The notes beneath the pieces are model-generated. The model was not told the origin of the DNA and ran no database searches. It saw only the letters and a program-made list of their open reading frames with translations. Both the position numbers and the translations under genes were made by a program. From Rhabdophis nuchalis (Eukaryota; Chordata; Lepidosauria; Squamata; Natricidae), in assembly GCA_039707465.1 (NCBI GenBank), contig CM077645.1, forward strand, positions 141,441,503-141,505,502: DNA of 64,000 bases, read 5' to 3'. Each line of letters begins with the position of its first letter. The stretch's first letter is position 1. This document shows, piece by piece, positions 46,316 to 56,049 of the stretch.

Positions 46316-46700
46316 TGAAATGTTTGCCAAGCTCACTTTTACTGATGAGTTGATTTACACCTGGAAGAAAATCAGCCAGTGACCTGTCATTTTGCAGTTT
46401 CTCTTCCTCATTCCTATTATCTCATAGAATTGATAAAGCCAAAGAAACAGTTCTGTAGACAGTCCTTGATCAGGAGATAAGAATGACAAACTCTTCACAT
46501 TGTCTTGGGGACCTCCTTTATAGCCCACCTGTCATCTCCAGCTATCTTTATTTATTTAATTTATATGCTGTCCATCTTGACCCTTTGCTATGTGCCACAT
46601 AATAAAGGTCACTTCTAAATCTCGGTGCTTTCCACACGGGAATGAGACTATTGAAATGAAATTGTTGAACAAAAGTCCAAGATAGCAGAGTAGTAGTCTC
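46316..46700. other. Unassigned interval before the Penelope pieces
   Basis: No gene was recognised; part of it may be Penelope-adjacent. Confidence 0.35.
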
Positions 46701-46714
46701 CTGTTGTAGCAGAC

Positions 46715-47160
46715 TATGATATTGTTGTATTCGGGTGTTTTTCCGTGTAAGCATGAAATTGTTTTTGCAACGTTTCGGCAAGATCTCACTTGCCATCTTC
46801 AGGCTTCGGTCAGCTGTTCAGCTGTTCAGCCTTGGAGATCAATTTAGTTCCTTGAAAGTCAATATCATGTCCTGTAGTTTTACAATGTTGATAAACAGAT
46901 GAAGTATTAAGATGATTTTTTACTGCATTTTTATGTTCTGCGATGCGTGCACTTATTCTTCTATTGGTTTGTCCTATGTAAGTGGCAGGGCAGATTTTAC
47001 ATGGAATTTTGTAGACTCCTTGGCTTTCTAGCTGGATTTTGTCTTTGGGATTCCTTAGGATATTGGTTATTTTTTGGTGGGTGTTGAAGGCTGTCTTGAT
47101 ATTGTGCTTGTGGCTCACCTCTACAGAATCTTGCCAAGTTCCTTGCAAAAGAATTACAAC
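46715..47160 (-). pseudogene. Penelope-like element 3' half with GIY-YIG endonuclease
   Basis: The minus-strand frame (47148-46810) reads HNIKTAFNTHQKITNILRNP, then GVYKIPCKICPATYIGQTNR, RISARIAEHKNAV and VYQHCKTTGHDIDF. This is the GIY-YIG nuclease with the CxxC knuckle typical of Penelope-like elements. Downstream, 46796-46718 encodes the element's 3' end (ILPKRCKNNFMLTRKNTRIQ). The nuclease core looks intact, but the reverse transcriptase is missing from this piece. Confidence 0.85.
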
Positions 47161-48130
47161 CCTACGCAGAATCCATCAACTCACATGTACAAAATTCATT
47201 CCACTTTATAAAAACAATAAAGAAACAAAATCTACAGCCCAGCGATCTACTCATGAGTTTTGATGTCATATCCCTCTTCACCCAAGTGCCTATAAAAAAA
47301 GCCTTGACAGCTATCCAGAACAAATACAACCCCTCAAGCACATCCTAGATCTGACCAACCACTGCCTAACCAACACATACTTCATTCATAATGGACAAAG
47401 ATACAAACAGATAGAAGGAGCACCCATGGGATCACCCCTCTCACCCGTCATCGCAAACTTATACATGGAACATTTTGAAACCAACGCCTTAGACAAATCT
47501 GAACACAAACCCAAACTCTGGCTCAGATATGTAGATGACACTTCCGTAATTTGGCCACATGGGAAAGAAAAACTGGACAACTTCCTCACATAGTTCAACA
47601 CCCTACCCCCCAAAATACAATTCACCATGGAAATAGAAGCTAATAACCAACTTCCTTTTCTAGACGTCCTAATCAATATTGTAAAACTACAGGACATGAT
47701 ATTGACTTTCAAGGAACTAAATTTATCTCCAAGGCTGAACAGCTGAACAGGAGAATAATCAAAGAAGCCATCGAAATAGAGAAGCAACCTAACAATATGA
47801 GCAAACATGATGACACCTCCCGCCTACCAGACATCTAGAAACCAGCACTGACCAACAGTGCCCCACCCTCCACCAAAGCCGTTGAAATTCAAAATAAGGA
47901 GAAACATACAAATAAGACCAATCAGCATCAATCTACCAATCATGACACAGCTGCACAGCCAATCAACCCACTCACAACAACAATCAGCACTCCACCCCCC
48001 ACACACCAAGATTTAAGGAAGGGCGGCACCTTCGTAACCACAGCCTGAAGCCTGAAGATGGCAAGTGAGATCTTGCCGAAACGTTGCAAAAACAATTTCA
48101 TGCTTACACGGGAAAACACCCGAATACAAC
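46715..48130. mobile_element. Head-to-head pair of Penelope-like fragments
   Basis: Two pieces diverge from a junction near 47143-47160 (TTGCCAAGTTCCTTGCAAAA shared or abutting). Each ends outward with the same 3' block (46718-46800 inverted, 48050-48127 direct). Inverted or partial second copies are a known habit of Penelope-like insertions. Confidence 0.75.
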
Positions 48131-48150
48131 AATACCAGAATACCTACACC
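47143..48150 (+). pseudogene. Penelope-like element reverse transcriptase piece with internal deletion
   Basis: FLAKELQPYAESINSHVQNS starts the piece. Then come LMSFDVISLFTQVPI (RT block A), IEGAPMGSPLSPVIANLYME (block B) and LWLRYVDDTSVIWPHG (block C, intact YVDD). A frameshift near 47335 and a stop at about 47590 break it. At about 47680 the text jumps from LPFLDVLI to KLQDMILTF, joining the RT region to the very end of the GIY-YIG region and deleting most of the nuclease. The 3' end (48052-48127) repeats that of the opposite-strand piece. Confidence 0.83.
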
Positions 48151-48170
48151 TGTGAAAATCTACGAAAGCT

Positions 48171-48771
48171 GTCACAGCACCCTGGTAAGCCCCAATTAAG
48201 GGAGGAAGCATACTGCTTTCCTTTTCTGCCTTTTGGCTCATCACCAGAGACCATCTAGACAGAAAGCTATTAGTTTCGTTGTGTCTTTTTTTTTACATGT
48301 GTGTTAGATTTTGAGCTAATAAATAAATAAATAAGGGAGACTAGGATAGATCTATTTCGAGCTATTTAGCTCTTATCAGCTAGCCATACCCTTACTGGAA
48401 TTTGAACCGGGGCTGTATTACATGTTAGGCAGATGTTTTAGCCACTAAGCCACCAGGTTCTCCTCCTGATCAGCTGATACAGGGGAAATAAGTATATGCT
48501 TGTGTCAGAACACTCTGGTAAGCCCCAATTAAGGGAGGAAGCATACTGCTTTCCTTTTCTGCCTTTCGGCTCATCACCAGAGACCATCTAGACAGAAAGC
48601 TATTAGTTTTGTTGTGTCTTTTTTTTACATGTGTGTTATGTTTTGAGCTGATAAATAAATAAATGAGACTAGGATAAATCTATTTCAAGCTATTTAGCTC
48701 TCATCAGCTAGCCATACTCTTACTGGAATTTGAACCGGGGCTGTATTACATGTTAGGTGTTGTGACACAAG
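48171..48771. repeat. Direct duplication with 333-bp period
   Basis: The text from CTGGTAAGCCCCAATTAAGG (about 48181 and 48514) to GGGGCTGTATTACATGTTAGG (about 48432 and 48757) is repeated with few differences. Each copy holds a minus-strand SINE body with an AAATAAATAAAT run. Confidence 0.9.
48296..48512 (-). mobile_element. tRNA-derived SINE, left arm of an inverted duplication
   Basis: On the minus strand it carries TGGCTTAGTGGC (A box) and GGTTCAAATTCC (B box), then AGAGCTAAATAGCTCGAAAT and a TTTATTTATTT run. Its 5' flank (GACACAAGCATATACTTATT) is shared with the right arm at 48772, so the arms arose by duplication and not by separate SINE insertions. Confidence 0.8.
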
Positions 48772-48975
48772 CATATACTTATTTCCTCTGTGTCAGCTGA
48801 TCAGGAGGAGAACCTGGTGGCTTGGAGGCTAAAACATCTGCCTAACATGTAATACAGCTCCGGTTCAAATCCTAGTAAGGGTATGGCTAGGTAATGAGAG
48901 CTAAATAGCTCGAAATAGATCTATCCTAGTCTCCCTTATTTATTTATTTGTCAGCTCAAAACCTAACACACACAC
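48772..48975 (+). mobile_element. tRNA-derived SINE, right arm of an inverted duplication
   Basis: A box TGGCTTGGAGG at 48818-48828 and B box GGTTCAAATCC at 48862-48872 form an internal Pol III promoter. It is the inverted copy of 48296-48512 including its 5' flank. It runs into an (AC)n stretch (48967-48981). The tRNA fold is not intact, so this is not a tRNA gene. Confidence 0.82.
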
Positions 48976-48984
48976 ACACACATA

Positions 48985-50270
48985 TGGAAAACTCTTATAA
49001 GCCCTGTAATGAGTCTTATTGCTCTTATGTACCCTGACCTTTATATTGTCTCTTTGACAAGCCAATCTCTTCCCCACCCTTTCAGCTTAGATCTGATAAA
49101 TTATAGCTCCTGAGAGTTACAACATTTTTAGTCAGATCATGTATAGAAACACATTCCTTGATTTGTGCTGGCGGGCTTGGAATCCCATCAACTACCATGT
49201 GTTCCAATGAACTGGGTGGGTATCGGTGGGGCTTTTTGAGGGGGAACCAAAGAAAATCACTTAAGTGCTGTTGGGGGCATCCATGCATAATTCATCTTTT
49301 CCTCTCCTCCTGCTGTTATAAGGGGCTTTTAAGGAATGCCCTTTTTATTTGTCTTTTTAAAAAAAACACTAATGGAGTAAGTGAGATGCTCGCGGTAGTG
49401 TTTGTGATCTGTGCATCTTTCTGTGTCTCACTTCTTTGACTTTCCCTTTAATCTTTCAGATATTTTTCTGATTAAAGACCCCAACATGTTTGTTTTACTT
49501 GTGTCTGTCTTGTTTATTTGACTCTTCCTTTAATCTTTCAGACACTTTCTGTGATAATGTATATTTCTGTGTGAATCAGTGAGTGTTAAAGGGAGACATT
49601 AATACTGGATGTGTCTCTCTCCCCTCCACCCATTCTTATCCCTATCAAACTTTATATTATTGATCCGTTAATTGTGTTATTTTTAAGCCCACACTCGGTT
49701 GTTTTCTCTCTAGTGGTTCTTTTTTACTTAATTTTCTTGTACAGCCATTATTACATCACATTTTTTTTATTTCTTTAACAAGCATTATGTTTTTAAATTG
49801 CTATTCCACTATCCTTGAAGGCTTTAAAGAAATAATCAATTTCAATAATGGTTATAATACAATATGGATTATTATACAGTCTTTGTGGTTTTATTTTCAA
49901 TGATACAGTAGCAGAAAGAGTCCGTTGTTGTTGTTGCTGTTGAATTTTTTTTTACTGTAAGCTTATAGTCACTAAACATTCTTTAGGCTGAGGATCAAAA
50001 AAAAAAAAAAACCCCAGTGTAGAAACAGAAAAGTAAATGCTAAAGGTAAAAGAAAAGAGGTTGGGGGGAATAAAACATTATTTTGATAGCACATTTTTTT
50101 CCTTCCCTTTCATTGTTTCCAAGACTCAGGGTTTTTTAAACAGTTAAAACCCAAACAATTCAATTACCTACAATGTTTTAATTTAGAATCCATAGGAGGA
50201 ATAGTTTATAGGGCAGTTTAGCAGGGTAGTTTACAATGAAGCACATTAAAAATACAATTTGAATAAAAGC
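48985..50270. other. AT-rich interval, no genes recognised
   Basis: A pair of related segments CTTTCCCTTTAATCTTTCAGA (49440) and CTTCCTTTAATCTTTCAGACA (49523), about 83 bp apart, suggests a small tandem duplication. No gene was seen. Confidence 0.42.
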
Positions 50271-50278
50271 ATGTATAC

Positions 50279-50913
50279 CAGTGATGGCTAAGCTTTTTGT
50301 CTCCACGTGCTAAAATCATACTATCATGCGCATGTGCCCACACCCACAATGCAATGCTCCACGCCCCCTGTGCATGCATGTGTGAAACACCCCCCCCCTT
50401 CCCGTGCAGCCTACTCAGCCTCCTGCTAAATGTTGGCAGGTGTTTTTGCCCTCCCCAGGCTTTGGAGGCTTTCCTTAAGTCTCCGAGATTGTGTAAATGG
50501 CCTCCCCTGGGCTCCAGAGGCACTCTAGAGGCTGGAAACAGTTACATTTCTGGACTTCCAAAACTTCCGGAACTTCCAGAAGTCCCGTTTTTTGCCCTCC
50601 CCAGGTTCTGGCAGCTTTCCTCAAGCCTCTGGGACGGTGAAAAGAGTCTTCCCTGGGTTCTGGAGGCCCTCCCTGAAGCTCTAGGCACAATAATTAGAGC
50701 ATAGGGGATGCACTGCTTCCCCCACTCCTTGCATGCATCCACGCTCCCCCTGCACATATGCATGTGTCTCCCAGCAGAGACCCAAGAATCAGCTGGCCAG
50801 CAGGAGGCACACATGCATGCACAGTGGAGCTGACCTGGGCGATACCTCACATGCCCTCAGAGAGGAATCCACGTGCCACCTGTCGTACGTGTGACATAGT
50901 TTCGCCATCACGG
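50279..50913. mobile_element. hAT MITE (CAGTGATGGC family), 635 bp
   Basis: CAGTGATGGCTAAGC and TTTCGCCATCACGG are inverted ends. Flanks ATGTATAC (50271-50278) and ATATATAC (50914-50921) agree at 7 of 8. The interior is GC-rich (GCCCTCCCCAGG blocks repeated at 50448 and 50596), with no transposase. Confidence 0.87.
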
Positions 50914-50921
50914 ATATATAC

Positions 50922-51227
50922 TAGTATGCAAAAATTACAGAACATGTAAACCAAGCAGCTGCCTGTTAGTCACTCAACAACTGAGACAATATAAAATTAA
51001 AATACAGTTAAAGGTCAGTTTAAAAGCCTGGGGATAAAGAAAGGTCTTCACTTGGCATAGGTATGTGGATAACAGTTCTCTAGGAAGAAAAATCTATAAA
51101 TGGGACCCAATTTTTATGTAAGAAGAAATAGAGCTTGGCTGTCATCATGCAGACTTTAAATAATGGGTGACAAAGTGAAGATATGTAGGACACCTAACCA
51201 CCTTAGCAATGGACAAAAGGAAAACGT
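50922..51227. other. Unassigned interval
   Basis: It may hold an older LINE fragment (AAAGCCTGGGGATAAAGAAAGG near 51024), but this is not certain. Confidence 0.35.
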
Positions 51228-51577
51228 GGTAGTGGACAATCATTGAAATATGAACCAGTAGTGTGCCGCAGCCGCCCAAAAAGCCTACACAGTCATAGGC
51301 TGCATTAACAGAGGGATAGAATCAAAATCACATGAAGTGTTAATATCATTTTATAGTGTCTTAATAAGACTGCTTGGAATACTGAAAGAATTAAGGAGAA
51401 ATTTCCTAACAGAATAATTAATCAATGTAATGAATTGCCTCTAGAAGTTGTGGGTGCTTCAGCACTGGACGTTTTTAAGAAGAAATAGGAGAATCGTTTG
51501 TCTGAAATGATGTGAGACTAGAAGACCTCCAAGGTCCCTTCTAACTCTTTTATTCTGCTGTTCTGTTTTTAGGCCCA
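51228..51577 (+). mobile_element. CR1 LINE 3' fragment, degraded
   Basis: It matches the CR1 at 25080 onward (TGTGCCGCAGCCGCCCAAAA, AACAGAGGGATAGAATCAAA, ATTGCCTCTAGAAGTTGTGG) with internal deletions, ending AGACCTCCAAGGTCCCTTC. Confidence 0.82.
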
Positions 51578-52048
51578 TCAAGATGCATGGTTGCAACTTA
51601 GCTTTTGACATGGTTTGAATTGTAACTGTTATTATTAAAAGTGGATGATGATCCACTTTTAATTATGTTAAAGCAATTTTTCTCTTAGCTACTTTAAGTG
51701 TTTCCCTGAGGACAATATGTCATAATAACTGCTACTATGACTATTACTACATTTACTACTAGTCTTTGAACTTTCAATATACCAAAGTGGGGATGGGAAA
51801 ACACTTGTATCTTTATTAGGCATTTGTTACATTAAGGAATTTTTCTTCTACATGTTTTACACAGGCAATCCAAATGGCAATCTTTCTAGAATAAATGCAA
51901 ATAGTGGCTAAGGAGATGTTTAGGTGAAAATTAGTTTTGAAGGGAAAACTCTGCAGAGAAGTCTTGGGGTTAAGAAAGTCTTAAGGCTTTTAGTCTCTAT
52001 CCCCAAGCAACTTTCCAAAGCAACCAATTCTGATGTTCTCCACTTATT
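51578..52048. other. Unassigned interval
   Basis: No gene or named repeat was recognised. Confidence 0.4.
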
Positions 52049-52056
52049 GCTTATGG

Positions 52057-52154
52057 CAGTATTTCTCAACCTTAGCAACTTTAACCATGTTGACTAGGGA
52101 ATCTTGGGAGTTGAAGTTCTCTTATCTCATATTTGCTCAGGTTGAGAAACACTG
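52057..52154. mobile_element. Foldback hAT MITE, about 98 bp, degenerate
   Basis: CAGTATTTCTCAACCTTAGC and AGGTTGAGAAACACTG are inverted ends, with GGGAGTTGAAGTTC inside. It belongs to the same broad family as the palindrome at 59819. Flanks GCTTATGG and GTTTGGGG agree at 5 of 8. Confidence 0.7.
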
Positions 52155-52392
52155 GTTTGGGGTCTGCTTTGAGCAATTGGAAACCTACACATGAAGGCCA
52201 AAAATCCCATCTCCCAATGAACACCCACTTGTCCCAAATTATCCCTTGTCAAGAGAGCTTTTGGTCTTGTGTCTCATTTTCTTAATACAGTGGTACCTCG
52301 GACCACGAACGCCTCTCATCACGTCCAATTCGCTTCACGACCAAAAATTTCCAAAAAAATGTGCCCCGGTTCACAAACACCGTTTCGCTGCA

Positions 52393-52560
52393 CGAACGGA
52401 AAAGTTCGTAAAAAATGCTCCGCTGCACGAACTCCGCCTCACTTCACGAACTCCGCCTCGCATTACGAACTCCGCCCTCGCATCACGAACGGAAAAGTTC
52501 GTAAAAATGCCCGGATTCACGACCTCCGTTTCGCTTCACGAACCGGAGCCGCGGACATTT
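52393..52560. repeat. About 20-bp imperfect tandem units inside the mariner MITE
   Basis: CACGAACTCCGCCTC recurs at about 52428, 52447 and 52466, and CACGAACGGAAAAGTTCGTA at about 52391 and 52485. Confidence 0.75.
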
Positions 52561-52561
52561 T

Positions 52562-52707
52562 AAAAACAAGGTCAGAACGGATTAACCGGATTTACATTGA
52601 ACCCTATGGGAAACTGTGCCTCGCATCACAACCAAAAAACAAGGTCGGAACGGATTAATCGGATTTACATTGAACCCTATGGGAAATTGTGCCTCGCATC
52701 ACAACCA
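52562..52707. repeat. About 72-bp direct duplication inside the mariner MITE
   Basis: AACAAGGTCAGAACGGATTA to CCTCGCATCACAACC occurs twice, near 52565 and 52638, with only a few differences. Confidence 0.85.
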
Positions 52708-52767
52708 AATCGGATCGCGACCAGAGTCATTTCACGAATTAAGTTCGTGATCCGAGGTACCACTGTA

Positions 52768-53617
52768 CATTAATCTTAATAAAGACTAAAAGCAAATGTC
52801 TGAAGCACACAAAACCAAGATTTCTTTTTGTGAGGGGCTGTATTAGGAAAAAAATGGATTTTTTTTTCCATGCAGAAAAACAATATCAAAAAATATAGGG
52901 ATCTATTTTGACATGGCATTGCCCGTTAAGTATAATTGAGTCTAAAATGTTAAGAAACTTAGCAGGACACTTCCACTAACCACCCTTCATGACTTTTTCC
53001 CAAGTGACTGCATTTGGGGATAACAGACATGTTATTTCTAATTTTCACCACCCGTTTATAGCAACTGCATTTGAACAACATGGACAGTATTTCATTCTTC
53101 TCAGGTTAAGTTTAATTCCACTGCCAGAAAGATATACTACATGTTTTTCCTATCCTGTCAAAGAAGAATTGCCTTAATAAAAGAGCTGTGCTTTGGTGAA
53201 AGGGTAAGAAAATTAACCTGGCCCAAAACAGTTCCATAACAAAGCCTTTCCAGCAAAGTAACAATTCAGAATATCAGAAAGTAAGTTTGTACAAATGCAA
53301 TCTTATCATTCTCTCTTTGTTTACTCCAGTTAATTATTGAAATGATTTATTTGCAAAGTGAAACCTCACCAACATTGCCTGTCTCAGCTAGGCATCACCC
53401 TTCTAAACAGCAGGAAAATTCTAAGGACTAGAAAATCAGAGTTAAACTCACCTTTACTTTGCTTTTCAAGTTATATAAAGAGTGGGAAAGGGATAAAGAT
53501 GAAGATGATTAACTTATTCAGAATGCCGTCCAAACAGTTACTCATTCATTAATTACCTCACAATTGGATATTGCAAGGTGTTTTACATGCCTTTGAAGAA
53601 CAAATACTACAGGTAAC
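52768..53617. other. AT-rich interval, nothing recognised
   Basis: No gene or named repeat was recognised. Confidence 0.42.
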
Positions 53618-53740
53618 AGAATAATAGAGCTGAAAGAGACTTGGGGGTCTTCTAGTCCAACCCCCTGCTCAGGTAGGAAATCCTATACCATTTCAGACAA
53701 ATGGTTGTCCAATCTCTTCTTAGAAACCTCCAGCAATGGT
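53618..53740 (-). mobile_element. CR1 3'-end fragment
   Basis: TCTAGTCCAACCCCCTGCTC, CCATTTCAGACAAATGGTTG and AATCTCTTCTTAGAAACCTC are the inverted CR1 ORF2 end and 3'UTR. Confidence 0.8.
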
Positions 53741-53754
53741 TCACAATGGTGAAA

Positions 53755-54350
53755 TGTGAGCCGTAACAGACAACTCCCGTGTATCCCCATTGCTATGCAA
53801 GCTGCCTTAGCTGCCAATTGGTTTCCAAATGCAATTCAAGGTGTTCATATAAAGCTTGAACACAAAAGGGACCACTTGTCTCCAATTTTTTTCTCCTTCC
53901 CTAGTATGTTCCAGTAGAGTAGGTACAATCCAGGTCCTGTCTATTAATCATTGTAATCTTGTGGGTTTTAGGAAGCATGCCTTCTATGTTGTAGCCCCCA
54001 TCCTATGGAGCAGCATTCCCCCCCTCTCAATTTATTTATTTATTTATTTATTTTTCATATTTATAACCCGCTCCCATCTCACAACAAGGGACTCGGGGCG
54101 GAATTGAAAGGATGGGGCCTTCCCTCCTGAATTTCCTAAAAGCTTTGAAAATCTATCTTTGGTCCCAAGTCAGGGGGTTAGTGCTTCTTATTTGTTCAAT
54201 AGTTTCTGTTTTGTTGTTGTGTTGATTTTATTGTCTATTAGATTTTTGTCTGAGTTGCCTGTTTAATGTTTTAGCTGATTTTATATTTTCTCTAGGTTTC
54301 TATGCTGCCCAGAGTCCAATGAGTTGGGTGGCCAATAAAATCAAATAAAG
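53755..54350 (+). mobile_element. Old L2-related LINE remnant, split by a younger L2 tail
   Basis: CTGCCAATTGGTTTCCAAATGC corresponds to the LHWLPV-type block. The 53856-54107 frame reads RKHAFYVVAPILWSSIPPL, matching the GRAFSVAGPILWNDLPPEL block of younger L2. It ends CTGCCCAGAGTCCAATGAG, GGCCAATAAAATCAAATAAA. It is highly diverged. Confidence 0.6.
54033..54103 (-). mobile_element. L2 3'-tail fragment nested in an older L2
   Basis: (TTTA)n at 54030-54050 joins ATTTATAACCCGCTCCCATC and GGGACTCGGGGCGG, the inverted L2 end. Confidence 0.72.
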
Positions 54351-55219
54351 AATAACTATAACAGGGAGTCCTAACTATGCCCATCAATGCAAGTGATCTA
54401 TTTTGCTATCACCTACCTGATACTGAGAAGAAAAATAATATGGTTCAGCAAAACTTTATGTAAGGATCAATTCTAGTTCAATTAACCTCTACTAATGACA
54501 AATGCTAGCAGGCTTTCATCTACTTTTATAAGACAGATTTCAAGTTAGATCATCTCTGGGTCATAATAGCATCATTGTCCATAAAGAACCTTTGTCCATT
54601 TGAAGCTTTATTGGTGCAATACAGAATTTTCCAATCTGAGAAAATGATACAGTATTGAACTTCTTTCAGAGATTCAACGCACACGGTAAGCTTGAGGGAC
54701 AAATTCTGAAGCATATTGGTTTTGGCCTTGCAACCTTTTTGCTGCTAGGGTGGGAGTGGAACCTTTTATTTTTCAGCAGCCAAAGGCAGTTAGTACAGGA
54801 TTCATGTATACATACACGAATGCAATTAACAGTATAGAATGCAGAAATCTATTACATATTACATATATCTTGTAAAACAGCAGAGGGGATGAATTGGAAA
54901 AACTGAAAAATCTACACTGTGTCCTTCTATTGCAGCTTTGGCTGACATTTCTTTGTAGCACCTGATTATTAGAAGAAGTTATTTTGGTTATAGGAATCAT
55001 CTCTGACATGGGGGAGGCAATTCAGTGCCTGCTCATAGCCTGTAATTAAGAGCAGGTTTCTAATGTCAATGCATGAAAGAAATAATACAGGTAGAAGAGC
55101 AGAAACAATGTTTAAAGCATATTTAGAAAGATTGCTTGGAGGAAAAAAATATTTCTCCAGCATCTGACATGGTGTAGCTTTCTGAGACTTCCTAAGAGAG
55201 CTGCGTTATAACAAATGAC
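54351..55219. other. AT-rich interval, nothing recognised
   Basis: No gene or named repeat was recognised. Confidence 0.42.
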
Positions 55220-55227
55220 AGCATATA

Positions 55228-56041
55228 TAAGGTGACCAGACGTCCCGCTTTTGGCAGGACAGACCCGCATTTCAAGCATCTGCCCAGCGTCCCGCAGCCT
55301 CTTAAAAATATCCCGCTTTTTGGCGGCGGGGGTCGGGCGGGTGGCAGGCGCTCTGCACGTGCTCAAAGGCACGGGGCACGGGCACGGGCAGGAAGTGGTG
55401 ATGTGGGCAGGAGGAAGGGGAGGGCTGGTGAGGGAGGAGCCAGGCCCAGGCAGGCAGCAGGCGGTGAAAGAGGAGGGCAACCTGCCGGAGCCCACATAGC
55501 CCTGAACTTCTTTGCGCCGCGCCGCGATGCGCTGAGAACAGCCAGATGGAAGCCCCACCGCCACCTGCCCGTTCCACCATGGGCGCCTGGGATGAGCCGG
55601 GCGAGGAGAAGGCGGCGGTGGGGCTTCCATCCGGCTGCTCTCAGCACATCGCGGCATGGCGCAAAGAAGTTCAGGGCTGTGTGGGCTCCGGCAGGCTGTC
55701 CTCCTCTTCCGCCGCCTGCTGCTTGCCTGGGCCTGACTCCTCCCTCGCCGGCCCTCCCCTTTCTCCTGCCCGCCAGCCCGCCGCTTCCTGCCCCCGCCCT
55801 GTGCCTCTGAGCGCGTGCAGAGCCCCCGCCGCCCTCACAGCCCTGCTCCGCCGCCTGACCAGATGCCTACCTGCAGGTGCCCTGCTGGGGGGGGGGAGAA
55901 GGGAGGGAGGGGGTCGGCTTGCACGCCCCCGGCCAGGGAGGGAAGTGGATGGTGAGGCTGCAGAGCAGGGAAAGGCCGCTGCCCCCTCCCCCCCCCATCG
56001 ATGGTGTCTCACTTTAGTCAAGTTGAAATCTGGTCACCTTA
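55228..56041. mobile_element. GC-rich foldback hAT-type element, 814 bp
   Basis: TAAGGTGACCAGA and TCTGGTCACCTTA are perfect 13-bp inverted ends. The 8-mer AGCATATA flanks both exactly (55220-55227 and 56042-56049). The interior folds back on itself: about 55321-55562 is inverted at 55611-55835 (for example CCCTGAACTTCTTTGCGCC against GGCGCAAAGAAGTTCAGGG), leaving a loop of about 48 nt. No transposase. ORFs on both strands are mirror artefacts of the arms. Confidence 0.9.
55321..55835. repeat. Long inverted repeat (arms about 225-240 bp) inside the foldback element
   Basis: The left arm ends near 55562 and the right arm begins near 55611. The inner 150 bp of the arms are nearly identical. 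The outer parts diverge through short insertions. Confidence 0.87.
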
Positions 56042-56049
56042 AGCATATA

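Larger units (their letters stand above)
52288..52765. mobile_element. Mariner/Tc1-type MITE, 478 bp, TA target
   Basis: CAGTGGTACCTCGG and CCGAGGTACCACTG are perfect 14-bp inverted ends, flanked by TA on both sides (52286-52287 and 52766-52767). There is no transposase. The interior has many TTCACGAACTCCG-like units. Confidence 0.88.

Noticed and set aside
48772..48975. Possible functional tRNA gene
   Set aside because: A and B boxes are present, but the acceptor and anticodon stems do not pair properly and the unit continues into a SINE body; it is a tRNA-derived SINE.
52393..52560. CRISPR-like spaced repeats
   Set aside because: Units are short, imperfect and unequally spaced, lie inside a mariner-type MITE, and the genome is clearly vertebrate.
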